Counted from the first letter of the stretch, positions 10,478 through 21,056 are shown. The stretch: 39,717 nt of DNA from Lentibacillus juripiscarius JCM 12147 (GCA_001311805.1 BBCA01000026.1:1-39717), one strand, 5' to 3'. The notes: generated from the letters alone by a model not told the origin. A program made the numbers and translations.

Positions 10478-10775
10478 TCACCCTAGCAGCGATTGGATTT
10501 TGGCTGCGAAACCTTCATCCAGTATTGCTGCTGCCACTCGTTGGGATTTCCCGATTGCATTTGACAGTGTTTCTCTGTCATCCACAAAAGCAAATGGCAC
10601 CTCATAGGTATGGCATTTATTCATGAGTTTTTTGTGTGCGGGGTCCAATATCACTTGCCAGCAGAACGAGTTTTGCTCTTTTCTGCCGGATATCTTTTAC
10701 GATTGTATCTTCCCCGATGGAACACTTCCCCGCCCGGTAGGCGAGTCCGACTATATTCAGATAATTATTTTTCAT
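10478..10775 (-). CDS. ylxQ: YlxQ, L7Ae-family RNA-binding protein (frame-disrupted)
   Basis: About 98 aa, ribosomal L7Ae/L30e-like fold that binds kink-turn RNA in the family. It reads MKNNYLNIVGLAYRAGKCSI, then KLVLLASDIGP, AHKKLMNKC, EVPFAFVDDRETLSNAIGK and AAAILDEGFAAKIQSLLG. One extra C in GGACCCCGCAC (about 10640) breaks the frame. The start ATG at 10775 lies inside the end of ylxR (the two overlap by 11 bp), a sign of coupling. It lies between ylxR and infB as in all Bacillus. Confidence 0.88.
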
Positions 10776-11049
10776 TTATTTTACCTTCCGCGGCTTGTTT
10801 CAGTTCGGCATAAAACAACCGGATCGATTTCGGCATTCAGCTGCCTGCTGAGAAAATCTCCCTTTTCGGCTTTGGCAATGACTTCCGGATCGGCCGAAAC
10901 ATAGGCACCGCGCCCATTTTTCTTGCCGGTGAGGTCGACAAATACCTCACCTTCCTTATTACGGACTACCCGTATCAGTTTCTTTTTTTGGTTTCATTTC
11001 ATTTGACACAATACATTTGCGCAGTGGTGTTTTCTTTTTTTTTAACCAT
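10765..11049 (-). CDS. ylxR: YlxR, DUF448 family (frame-disrupted)
   Basis: About 93 aa. The N-terminus MVKKKKTPLRKCIVSNEMKP and the DUF448 core (ELIRVVRNKEGEVFVDLTG, then KNGRGAYVSADPEVI) are clear. Slips in the long A-runs near 11035 and 10985 and a swapped TA at about 10806 disturb the frame. Corrected, the C-terminus is YAELKQAAEGKINEK and the stop overlaps the ylxQ start. The ATG at 11049 has GGGGGAA before it. The family is a nucleoid/RNase P-associated regulator in B. subtilis; here that is by homology only. Confidence 0.85.
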
Positions 11050-11061
11050 TGGACTTCCCCC

Positions 11062-12181
11062 TTATTCAAACAAGTCTTCCTCGTTGTCAGAATAAGCATC
11101 ATCATCACTAAAGTTCATCGGAATCATCATCTGTTAAAAGCCCTTCTTCGCGTGCTTCCGATTCGCTTTTGATATCAATTTTCCATCCGGTCAATTTGGC
11201 CGCCAGGCGGGCATTCTGACCTCGTTTGCCGATGGCCAGTGACAATTGATAATCCGGTACAATTACCGTTGTTGCCTTGTCTTCCTCATCCACAAGAACG
11301 TCTACCACTTTGGACGGGCTTAGGGCATTGGAAACATAAACAACAGGATCTTCTGACCATTCAACAACGTCAATTTTTCACCTTTCAGTTCATCGACGAC
11401 GACTTGTATCCGCTGCCCACGCTGTCCGACACAAGACCCAACTGCATCAATCTCCGGATCATCGGCATGAACTGAAATCTTGGAACGGTCACCTGCTTCA
11501 CGGGCTACTGATTGTATTTCCACAGTACCATCATATATTTCCGGCACTTCCATTTCAAATAAGCGTTTCAACAACCCCGGATGGGAACGCGATATATAAA
11601 TCTGTGGCCCTTTACTTGTGTTCTCCACTTTTGTGACAAATACCTTTAGTCGGTCATGCACGTAGTATTCTTCAGTCGGCATTTGCTCCGATTCAGCAAG
11701 TTTCGCTTCAATTTTTCCGAGATTAACATAGACGAAACGCGGATCTTTACGCGATATGATGCCTGTCATCACGTCTTCCTCACGGTCAGCATACTCACTG
11801 AAAATCACACCGCGCTCTGCCTCTCGGACGCGCTGCGTAACAACTTGTTTGGCTGCCTGGGCCGCAATTCGTCCAAAGTTTTTTTGGAGTCACTTCCACT
11901 TCAATAACATCATCAGCCTCATAATTCGGATCAATCTCTCTTGCTTCATCCAGGGATATTTCTTCAAGATTGTTTTCGACCTCATCCACCACAGTTTTGC
12001 GTGAAAATACCTTTAATGAAGCTGACTCCTCATCAATATCAACACGTACGTTTGAAGCAGATTTAAAGTTCTTTTTATAGGCGGAAATAAGGGCTGCTTC
12101 CAGTGCCTCCATCAATATATCTTTATCTATCCCTTTTTCCTCTTCCAAATAATCAATGGCATCAAACAATTGACTGTTCAC
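11062..12181 (-). CDS. nusA: Transcription termination/antitermination factor NusA (frame-disrupted)
   Basis: About 372 aa, full length. It binds RNA polymerase and modulates pausing and intrinsic termination. The N-terminal domain is [22 protein letters not shown]; then S1 ([20 protein letters not shown]), KH1 ([19 protein letters not shown]) and KH2 ([25 protein letters not shown]). It ends with an acidic tail [15 protein letters not shown] that is hidden by an extra T at about 11117. Other breaks are near 11885 and 11310. The start is GTG at 12181 after GGGGGAAACGAAA. It follows rimP by 14 bp. Confidence 0.94.
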
Positions 12182-12195
12182 TTTCGTTTCCCCCT

Positions 12196-12665
12196 TTACA
12201 ATGTGACCGCTAATCTTGCTTTTGCAATCTTGTCGTATGGTACTTCTGCAATCTTTGTCCGGGTTTTGACTTTATATTCAATGGCGGCTGTTTCACCATC
12301 AAATGTCTTTAGTGTTCCCTCATATTCCTTTTGACCGTCTATGGGTTCATAGAGTTTGACATACACATTAGATCCTAGATTTTTTGGAAATCGTCTTTTG
12401 TTTTCAACGGGCGCTCGACACCTGGTGATGATACTTCCAAAAAATAAGCCCCTTTAACAGGATCAGCCTGATCAAGCTTTTCACCCAGCTGCTCGGAGAC
12501 GATTCCGCATTCATTGATATCAACACCGCCGTCTTTGTCAATATAAACACGCAGGAACCAGTCCTTGCCTTCTTTCACATATTCAATATCAACCAGTTCC
12601 AGTCCCTTTTCCTCCAAAATGGGTGCTGCCAATTCTTCGGTAGTTTTGATTACATGGGAACTCAA
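12196..12665 (-). CDS. rimP: Ribosome maturation factor RimP (frame-disrupted)
   Basis: About 156 aa. It is needed for 30S assembly in the family. It reads [66 protein letters not shown], then after one slip at about 12378 [20 protein letters not shown] and [13 protein letters not shown]. Two adjacent TTG codons follow GGAGG; I favour the second (12665), which leaves a six-base spacer. It heads the nusA-infB operon behind a structured leader. Confidence 0.9.
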
Positions 12666-12814
12666 CAAAATCCTCCTTTATTCAATTGTAATTATTTCCT
12701 AGTATGGACCATCATACACTTTTCATTGCACATAGACTGCTGCTTCCTGCATCCAGAATCCCTTTATCCCTAAAGTGTTCCGAAAAACATGGAATGAGAT
12801 GCTATGATAATATA

Positions 12815-12895
12815 AACCCCCTGCCGGAAGATGTGGCAAGGGGGACAGTGTGGAAGTCAGCAGTATGAATAAAGAGTGGGGGGCTCCCACTCTTT
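12815..12895 (-). promoter_or_regulatory. Tandem hairpins in the rimP-nusA leader (attenuator-like)
   Basis: Two stems lie in the roughly 250-nt leader. The first is AAAGAGTGGG (12871-12880) / CCCACTCTTT (12886-12895), 10 bp perfect. The second is a GC-rich stem, CCCCCTtGCC with GGCAGGGGG, about 12817-12845. On the minus strand the latter is followed by TTTATATT, a weak U-tract. B. subtilis NusA is known to control its own operon through termination in this leader, so an equivalent attenuator is likely. Confidence 0.6.
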
Positions 12896-12925
12896 AACTG
12901 CACCGTATCATTACGTACCTTTAAA

Positions 12926-12954
12926 ACTATAGCATATGTACAATAATGATGCAA
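12926..12954 (-). promoter_or_regulatory. Sigma-A promoter of the rimP-nusA-infB operon
   Basis: TTGCAT (12949-12954), 17-bp spacer, TATAGT (12926-12931). Transcription would start near 12919, 24 nt before the first leader hairpin. It sits just downstream of the RsbR-like gene end. Confidence 0.75.
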
Positions 12955-12982
12955 GAATTTGGTTGTTACGTCTCTTTGCGGT

Positions 12983-13844
12983 TTATTCAAGAACACCCGC
13001 TGATGCATTTTTATTATTTTCTGCATTCAAATAGCCATCCAGTGCTTGTTGCAATGTTCCTTTCGTTTCCACATTCTGACCAAATTTTACATCTAAATCT
13101 ACCATATTCTGCACGATTTCCGGTCGTAAACCAGTAATCACAGGTTTACAGCCCATCATTGAAACTCCGTCCAGTAATCTCATAAAAGTTGAATTGCTTC
13201 CATTTCCATATCTGCAATTCCGGACAGATCCATTATTAATGTCTGTACACGCCGCCCACCGATTTCAAGCAACACTTTCTCTTCAATAATGTTTGCCCTA
13301 TTTCTGTCCATGGATCCGATTAACGGCAATATGCTTATCATTGATGTGATTGGGATAATTGGTACCGATAGATTTTCCACCAGTTTTCGCTGGTCTTCAA
13401 GCTGTTTATCTTTAAAGGAGGAATAACTGATAAAAATCCATTTAGAAACTTATCAATCAAATCATTTACTTTATTTTCCATCTGGTAGAATTCATCACGG
13501 CTGTTTATTTTTTCATTTATCTTGTCGTGTTCATAAAGAAAATCCCATAGTGTTCGGCGTATTGCCTGAATCCACTCAATTTTCAGTGCGAGAGTAAGTG
13601 AGTATTTTGCCCAGGCAATACCTTCCTGCTCTGCAAACTCCTCTACTTCCTGCTCTTTTTCATCGACAACAAACAGAACTAGTTTATGCGCATTACGCAG
13701 CAGATTAATATTCCCGATCAGCTGAATTTCCTCAATCTTACCGCGAACATTTTTCGCCTCACAAAGCAATTTGTCTTCAAAAACCTGCTTGTTGCAGGTA
13801 AGAAACTCTCGGATTGATTGATTATGTCCGTTCGTGAATTCCAA
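12983..13844 (-). CDS. RsbR-like stressosome co-antagonist with STAS domain (frame-disrupted)
   Basis: About 287 aa. The N-terminal half is helical and non-haem globin-like, as in RsbR paralogues (EWIQAIRRTLWDFLYEHDKINEK). The C-terminal STAS domain reads VENLSVPIIPITSMISILPLIGSMD, IMDLSGIADMEMEAIQLL, LLDGVSMMGCKPVITGLRPEIVQNMVDL and TKGTLQQALDGYL. Frame slips lie in T-runs at about 13425 and 13182. By eye, the residue matching the conserved phosphoacceptor Thr (usually VVDT) is Met. The probable TTG start at 13844 follows GAGGGAAG. RsbR proteins form the stressosome with RsbS and hold RsbT, but no rsb partners are nearby. It is not a usual neighbour of rimP or polC. Confidence 0.75.
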
Positions 13845-13943
13845 ATTACCACTTCCCTCTGTGATTTCTGGTATTGAGAAAACAGGCTAATTTTAAAACA
13901 AGGCCCTTTTCCATACATCACTGTTTTCCAGTACAGTTGATGT

Positions 13944-14300
13944 AAACTGCGACACAAGTGCTACGTTGATTTCCACTCCGGGCAGTCGCTTTCCGCGGGC
14001 ACGGCTTCAGCCTCCTCGCGGAAAACCGCCGCTGCGGGGTCTTCAGACACGTGCTGTTCCCGCAGGAGTCGACTGCCCTCCGTTCCAATCAACCAACACA
14101 ATAGAGATTTAATCAAGCAACAAATAAATGTATGAACGCACAACACTAGCGGAGGAAATACACGGAGACTCCTGTGGGAGCAGAGGCCTAGATGAGACCC
14201 CGCAGTGCAAAGCACGAGGAGGCTCATCAGTCGCCCACGGAAAGCGAAGTGTATTTCCGTAGCGGTGGTCTAACACTCATACAAAGTTGTGTCGCATTTT
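13944..14300. repeat. Family C dispersed element with inverted ends, 357 bp
   Basis: Fills most of the 522-bp gene-free gap between polC and the RsbR-like gene. The ends AAACTGCGACACAA (13944-13957) and TTGTGTCGCATTTT (14287-14300) are inverted copies with one mismatch. The inside is GC-rich and has nested near-palindromes (CGGGCAGTCGCTTTCCGCGG with TCAGTCGCCCACGGAAAGCG). A related copy begins at 39521. No ORF in it has protein support, so it looks like a non-autonomous repeat. Confidence 0.7.
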
Positions 14301-14366
14301 ATAGAAACTGCCCAGTAAGATTTCATTATCATCCCTGGAAATAACAATGATTGTTTAGAAAACAGC

Positions 14367-17300
14367 CTAGAACAATGACAGCTGGTTTTTTCGGCCATTC
14401 CATCGAGGCAGCCATGGTTGTCCAGGTATTCCAGTACTGTTTTTGAAATCTTACTGCGCTGGCGGAGATCCTCTTTGGAAAGGAACTCGCCGTCTTGCCG
14501 AGCATTGACAATATTGATGGCCGCGTTTGTTCCAAGTCCATCCACAGCATCAAACGGTGGAATTAGTGAGTGACCATCAACAATAAACTCGGACGCTTTC
14601 GATTGATACAAATCTACCTTTTGAAATGAATAACCGCGTTCACACATCTCCAGCGCTACTTCCAATACTGTCAAAAGACTTTTTTCTTTTGGCGACGCAT
14701 CGTTCCCTTGTGCCATAATACCTTCAATCCGCTGTCTAATCACATCTGAACCTTTGATCATCGTATCCAGCTCAAAATCGCCGGCACGGACAGAAAAGTA
14801 AGCAGCATAAAAGTAAATCGGGTAGTGCACTTTGAAATAGGCAATCCGAACTGCCATTAAAACATAAGCGGCAGCGTGCGCTTTCGGGAACATATATTTA
14901 ATCTTTTTGCATGATTCAATATACCAGTCCGGCACCCCATGCTTTTTCATTTCTTCTATCCATTCATCTTTAAGCCCTCTGCCTTTACGAACATATTCCA
15001 TGATCGTAAAAGCCATGGATGCTTCCAGTCCCTTATGCAGAAGATATACCATGATATCGTCACGGCAACCGATAACATCAGGCAGTTCACAAATACCATC
15101 ATTAATTAGCTGTTCGGCATTTCCAAGCCATACATCCGTACCGTGCGACAACCCGGATATAATGACAAGTTCAGCAAATGTATTTGGCTTTGTATCCTCC
15201 AGCATCTGACGGACAAATCTTGTACCAAACTCCGGAACACCAAGGGTACCTGTCTGGCAATTAATCTGTTCGGGTGTCACACCAAGTGTTTCCGTCCCTG
15301 AGAAGATTTTCATCACTTCTTCGTCATCGGTTGGAACTGTTTTTGGATCAATTCCACTCAAATCTTGCAGCATGCGTATAACTGTCGGATCATCGTGCCC
15401 GAGAATATCCAGTTTGAGCAAATTGTTATCGATGGAATGGAAGTCGAAATGTGTTGTTTTCCATTCACTATTCCGGTCATCCGCAGGGTATTGGATTGGT
15501 GTAAAATCATAAATCTCCTTATCTTCCGGGACAACAATGATTCCGCCTGGATGCTGGCCTGTTGTCCGTTTAACACCGGTACACCCCTGAACAAGCCTGT
15601 CAATTTCTGCGTTTTTGTACACGAGCTGTTTATCGGAAGCGTACCCTTTCACATAGCCATACGCTGTTTTCTCTGCGATTGTCCCGATAGTCCCTGCACG
15701 GTAAACATTCTCTTCACCGAATAACACTTTCGTATAATTATGCGCTCTTGGCTGGTATTCTCCCGAGAAGTTCAAATCGATATCTGGCACTTTGTCCCCT
15801 TTAAACCCTAAAAAGGTTTCAAATGGAATATCTTGTCCATCTTTTGTCAAAGGGATTTCGCAGTTTGGACAGTTTTTGTCCGGAAGATCGAAACCGCTGC
15901 CGACCGATCCATCTGTGATAAATTCATGATAATGACACCCGGTACATACATAATGGGGCTGCAAGGGGTTCACTTCTGTTATCTCAGACATCGTTGCTAC
16001 CAATGAGGAGCCGACCGATCCGCGCGACCCCACCAGATACCCATCATCCAATGATTTCTTCACCAGCTTATGCGAAATAAGATAAATAACAGAGAATCCG
16101 TGACCGATGATACTGGACAGTTCTTTTTCCAGCCGGTCGGTTACGATATTCGGAACAGGATCACCATAAATGGATTTGGCCCGATTATAGCAGAGATCCC
16201 GCATTTCCTGGTCCGCCCCTTCAATTGTCGGTGTGAAAAGACCATCTTTTACCGGGGACAGATCCCCAATGCTGTCCGCCAATGCGTTCGAGTTGTCAAC
16301 CACTATCTCTTGCGCTTTATCTTCGCCAAGAAAGCGGAAGCATTCCAACATCTCATCCGTTGTCCGGAAAGGTGTATCAGGCAAGGTTTGTCGATTTAGC
16401 GGATTCCCGGACTGGGATGCGATTAAGATTTGCCGGTATATTTTGTCATGTCCCTCCAAATAATGTGCGTTACCGGTTGCGACCACCATTTTATCCATCC
16501 GTTTACCCAAATCTGTCAGTTTTGATATAATATCAAGAATTTGTGCTTCATTCTGGACCAGTTCCTTTTCAACCAAGTGTGCGTAATTGGATGGCGGCTG
16601 CACTTCAATATAATCATAGAATGCGGCAGCTTTCTCTGCTTCATCTGCGGATTTCTGCATCATGGTTTCAAACACTTCACCCTGGTCACAGGCTGATCCG
16701 ACAAGAATCCCTTTACGGTGCTTCTGAAGCAGGGAACGGGGGGATTCTTGGTACACGGTAAAAATAGTCCACGTGTGCTGCTGAAACCAGTTTATAGAGA
16801 TTTTTCATTCCTTCGTCTGTCTGTGCCAGCAGAATGCAATGGGACGGGCGAGAGCGTTTGTACGCGTCCCCTTCACCCATGTGATTGTTCAATTGCATAT
16901 GATTGGTGATGTCCTTTTTCAAAAGTCCCTGCACCAGTTTCCACAATAAATACCCGGTTGCCTCAGCGTCATAAATGGCACGGTGATGCTGCGTGAGCTC
17001 AATGTCCAAGTGCTTACACATCGTATTCAGCCGGTGGTTCTTCAATTCCGGATATAAAAACGTGACAACTCCAGCGTATCAATAACAGGGTTGGCTGTTT
17101 TTGCATAACCGATCCGCCGAAAGCCCTGGTTCAGAAAACCGATGTCAAAACTTGCATTGTGTGCAACCAGAATACAGTCATCCATCCATTCATAAAAATC
17201 CTTTAGCACCTCGTTCACTTCTGGAGCATCCTTGACCATATCATCCGTAATGCCGGTAAGATCAGTTGTTGTCTGTGATAATGGATGATGCGGATTAGCA

Positions 17301-18663
17301 AATGATTCGAAACGGTCAATAATTTCGCCTTGATGTATCTTTACTCCGGCTAGCTCGATAATGGTGTCATAAACAGCTGACAGCCCTGTCGTTTCCACGT
17401 CAAATACAACATAAGTTCCATTGTCCAGCTGTTCGTCACTTTCATTATAGGCAATGGGAACACCGTCATCGACAAGATTAGCTTCAACGCCATAAATGAC
17501 TTTAACGCCATGTTTTTGCCCTGCATCATGCGCTTCCGGAAATCCTTGCACGCCGGCATGGTCCGTAATTGCCACGGCTTTGTGGCCCCAGGATGCTGCC
17601 TGTTTAATAAAGGCGGATGGTGACATAACCGCATCCATTTGGCTCATTGTCGTGTGCGCATGAAATTCTACACGTTTTTTCCCCATCGGGAGCAGAGTCT
17701 TGTCGTGCTTCCACTTTTACTTCATGGATATCATTCGCCATCATGGCCAACTCATTTGTGTACATGTCTGTCTGAATGCTTCCCCGTGCCTTAATCCACA
17801 TTCCTTCCGTCAGCAATGTGAATTTTCCGGCGTCCTCATCGCCCTTGGAGAACATTTTGATTTGAAGGGAATCGGTATAATCGGTGATCTTGGCAATCAG
17901 TAGGCTTCTCCCAGAACGAAGCTCGCGGATTTCCGCAGAAAACACATAGCCCTGTACAGTAACACGGCGCTCTTCGTCTTGTATGTCTTCCATTTGCATC
18001 GGTTCATCCTGAATGTTATACCCGAGCATGAGCGGTTTATTCTGTTCACCAGTTTGTTTATCTTTATCCCGCTTTTCCTTTTCCTGTACGGTTTTCATGA
18101 CAAGCTCCTGGTCTTCCTTCGCCTTTTGCTCCCGGAATTTAGCCAACTCTTCTGCTTCTGCTTCTTTTACTTCAATCGCAATGGAGAAAACTGGGGCACC
18201 AACCTTTTTGCAATAATCCTGAAAAGGCTTTTCCAGCCGTCTCTTCAGTGCATTTCCCTCTGCCTCATTCCTGGCAGTCAAGGATATTTTTTGATTCGTT
18301 ACACGTGGCGTCTGATCAAAAACAAGGTCTTTATAGGCCGGTGATAGATCTGACACGGATTGCAGGAAGTTTTGCCAATACCCACAAATTGTCTCAGCAT
18401 CTGTATGATTATCCTCTGTGTATATCGTTAAGTCAACATATGCTAATGGAGTGAACGTTTCCTTCAATTTGGAAAAAGGATCGAATAAACCTCTGCTGGC
18501 AGCAGCTTTCTCACTTGTATATGAAAGTGCCATGTTTTTGTCTGTTTAAGGACTTCCAATTTCAACAGCCGGCTTCATGAAAATGATCATTGGCATATGT
18601 TTCCGGCATGCTGATCTGCTGCAGCAGCAAACCCATTTTTTCACTTGTTGAAATATCCATCAT
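14367..18663 (-). CDS. polC: DNA polymerase III alpha subunit, PolC type (frame-disrupted)
   Basis: The replicative polymerase of low-GC Gram-positives, about 1432 aa (normal length). Order: N-terminal domain ([20 protein letters not shown]); OB fold ([20 protein letters not shown]); PHP domain split around the exonuclease ([16 protein letters not shown]); DEDD proofreading exonuclease ([24 protein letters not shown]); zinc-binding CTGCHYHEF...CPNC; polymerase palm ([13 protein letters not shown]) and [20 protein letters not shown]; and C-terminal [13 protein letters not shown]. Breaks occur at about 18585, 18505, 17690, 17042, 16750 and in the T-run at 14386-14391. The corrected ending is NQLSLF with TAG at 14367. 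GGGGGAAAAC precedes two adjacent ATG codons (18663, 18660). Confidence 0.95.
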
Positions 18664-18703
18664 GTTTTCCCCCTGATTCTGTTCAAAAAAAGCGACCCTA
18701 ATT

Positions 18704-18742
18704 TGTGGAACCCTTGCCACGTGTGCTGGACAAGGGTTCACA
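18704..18742 (-). terminator. Hairpin upstream of polC
   Basis: Stem GAACCCTTG (18708-18716) / CAAGGGTTC (18731-18739), extended by TGTG/ACA with one bulge. A run of seven T follows only about 14 nt later on the minus strand. It may be the former terminator of the operon upstream of polC or a recognition structure. Confidence 0.45.
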
Positions 18743-18768
18743 ACGAATGCATGGTTCCTGTTATTGCG

Positions 18769-18914
18769 TGTTCAAAAAGGAGGATAAAAAGGACCGAGAA
18801 TTTCGAGGCGACGTAGTTTCGAGCAACGGAATGTATGCATAGAGATACATGAGTAGCGGAGAAACAAGTCAACGAAGAAATTCGAAGTGTCATTTTTACC
18901 GGACTTTTTGAACA
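18769..18914. repeat. Family A MITE-like repeat, full 146-bp copy
   Basis: The ends TGTTCAAAAAG and CTTTTTGAACA are inverted; over 22 bp the two ends agree at 18 positions. The interior contains GACCGAGAATTTCGAGGCGA and, near the other end, AAGAAATTCGAAGTGTCA, which are partly complementary, so the whole unit can fold. It occupies the place between rseP and polC where proS is usually found. Shorter copies are at 4804, 23491 and 33760. Confidence 0.75.
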
Positions 18915-18922
18915 ACCTTTTA

Positions 18923-20176
18923 TTAGAAAAGCCGCTGGATATCATTCCATGTCACAACAATCATCAATAGCATCAATAGCGCAAGGCCAATAAATGAACA
19001 ATTCCTTCTTTCTGCGGGTCTACAGGTTTACCCCGGACGGCCTCAATACCAACGAACAGCAAACGGCCTCCATCAAGTGCAGGTATCGGCACCAAATTGA
19101 TGATGCCCAAATTAACGCTCAAAATGGCCGTCCACATCAGAAATGATATAAACCCGGCCTGCACCACCTGGTCTGTTGCGTCATAAATTCCTACAGGACC
19201 GGAGAGCATCTCAATCGAATACTGCCCGGTTACGAGCATTCCTAAGTTGGTCAGAATCATCTTTGTCGTGTCATACGTCTTCTCAAAACCGAATTGGATG
19301 GTTCCGGCATACGATTGTTCAAATGCCCGCTGAACGCCTACTTGTCCAATGGTAATGCCCTGCCCCTCGAGTTTATCTGGTGTGACGGTCAAGGTTTCTG
19401 TGCTTCCATTACGCTTTACCGTCATATCCAGTTCTTTCCCAGGGCTATCTTTGACGATCTTGTCGAACTCATCCCATCCAGCAATGGCATTGCCTTCAAT
19501 TCTTACAATTTTATCGCCCTTCTGAAAGCCCGCTTCTTCAGCTGGACTTCCCGACACGATGCCGTCAACCAATGCTTTGTCTGACGGGACCCCCTGGATG
19601 AGGCCCACAATGAAGAAAATAACAATTGCCAATAAAAAGTTCATCATTGGCCCGGCAAATAACTGCATCGCTCTTTTGCCGGCACTTTGGAAGCAAATTG
19701 ACGGTCGTAAGGAGCAATCTGTGTTTCTTCCTCATCCATGACAAAGAAAGCCTTGCGATCAACCGAAAACCGTAACTTTTCACCCTCTTCATCCGGTTCA
19801 TACCCTTCAATGATTAGCTGGTGGTCCAGATCAGCATGTTCTACCTCAATGACTCTCGCATCCGGATGTTTGGATTTGTGGTTAACAATTATTTTTGCAC
19901 ATTATCTTCCGGGTTGAATTCAAGGCCAATATGCTGGCCTGGCTTCAGCTCAATTATTTCCGGGTCATCACCGGCAACCCGTACATATCCCCCAATCGGA
20001 AGCAGGCGAATCGTATACACGGTTTCGTTTTTGGTAAACGAAAATACTTTGGGCCCGAAACCAATGGCAAACTCACGGGCAAGCATTCCTGCCCGTTTCG
20101 CGAAAATTAAGTGGCCGAACTCGTGAATAAATACAAGCAGGCCGAACATGATGATAAACGCAATAACTGTGGTCAA
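18923..20176 (-). CDS. rseP: Site-2 protease RseP/RasP (frame-disrupted)
   Basis: Membrane zinc metalloprotease of about 417 aa that cuts anti-sigma factors and leftover signal peptides within the membrane. The first membrane segment carries the HEFGH zinc motif ([20 protein letters not shown]). Then come [12 protein letters not shown] and [14 protein letters not shown], a PDZ domain ([20 protein letters not shown]), the [14 protein letters not shown] loop and the third zinc ligand motif [14 protein letters not shown]. The C-terminus is [17 protein letters not shown]. Breaks lie near 19890, 19700 and 18990. I take TTG at 20176 as the start, since the upstream GTG sits inside GGAAGGTGG. dxr would normally precede it. 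Confidence 0.9.
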
Positions 20177-20246
20177 AAGAACCACCTTCCTTCACTTAGT
20201 GGGGTGTTTATAGTTGTCATAGGCATAACAAAACCTTTCTTCCTAT

Positions 20247-21041
20247 TTATGAGAAAAATTGGATGAAATGCAAAATCGGCAATACAAACAGTAAACTGTC
20301 CAGCCTGTCAAGAATACCTCCGTGCCCCGGCAGCAAATTCCCGGAATCCTTCACACCGTAATACCGTTTAAAGGCTGATTCTACCAAGTCTCCAATTTGG
20401 CCGAACACAGATACCAAAACGGTGACAGCAACTACAACCATCATATCATTTTGAAATGGGTGAACCATATGGAAAGAAATCCCAATGACGCAGGCCAGTA
20501 AAACACCGCCAATAGCACCCTCAACAGTCTTATTCGGGCTAATCTCAGGCCACAATTTGCGCCTGCCAAAAGCACGTCCGAAAAATAAGCGCCAGTATCC
20601 GTAGCCCAGATAACCAGAAGTACATACAGCAGGTTGGTCAATCCCTGAACATTGGTGCCCGCATCACGGGTTTCAATCAGATAGAAGAAGCCCATGCCCA
20701 CATAAATGAAAGCCAAAAGAATAAACCCTGCATCGTCAAAAGCAAATTTGTTTTTGGCCATAACCGTATATGCCAGCAGGAAGAGAACAATATCATGATG
20801 ATTTCTGATTTCCCCAGCCCTGGTAATACAGCTGCAGGGTCATTAAGCATCAATAGCCATAACAGTATGATTGCCAGCAAAACAGGAATATAATAACTGC
20901 CGATTTTCCGCATGCGGATTAGCTCTATGAATGCAATGGCTGCAAGCAGGAAAACAAAACCCGAAACGTCACACCGCCAATCAACACAAATGGAATAAAT
21001 ATAATAAATGCTAAGATTGCTGTCTGAATTCGCTGTCTCAT
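20247..21041 (-). CDS. cdsA: Phosphatidate cytidylyltransferase (frame-disrupted)
   Basis: About 264 aa, polytopic membrane enzyme making CDP-diacylglycerol from phosphatidate and CTP, the branch point for phospholipids. The N-terminus MRQRIQTAILAFIIFIPFVL and several hydrophobic segments are seen. The signature lies near the C-terminus: ISPNKTVEGAIGG, then SAFKRYYGVKDSGNLLPGHG and GILDRLDSLLF. Frame slips occur near 20955, 20780, 20715 and 20560. ATG at 21041 is preceded by AAGGTG, which overlaps the uppS stop, so the two are coupled. It ends directly before a good AGGAAGAAAGG site that now lacks its gene (see findings). Confidence 0.9.
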
Positions 21042-21056
21042 CTATTGTTCAACACC

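Noticed and set aside
12715..12800. Candidate small ORF or riboswitch in the middle of the rimP leader.
   Set aside because: No start with a binding site and no recognisable aptamer motif.
13961..14227. Open frame of 88 codons on the minus strand inside the family C element.
   Set aside because: Cys/Leu-rich translation without family resemblance, lying wholly in a palindromic repeat.
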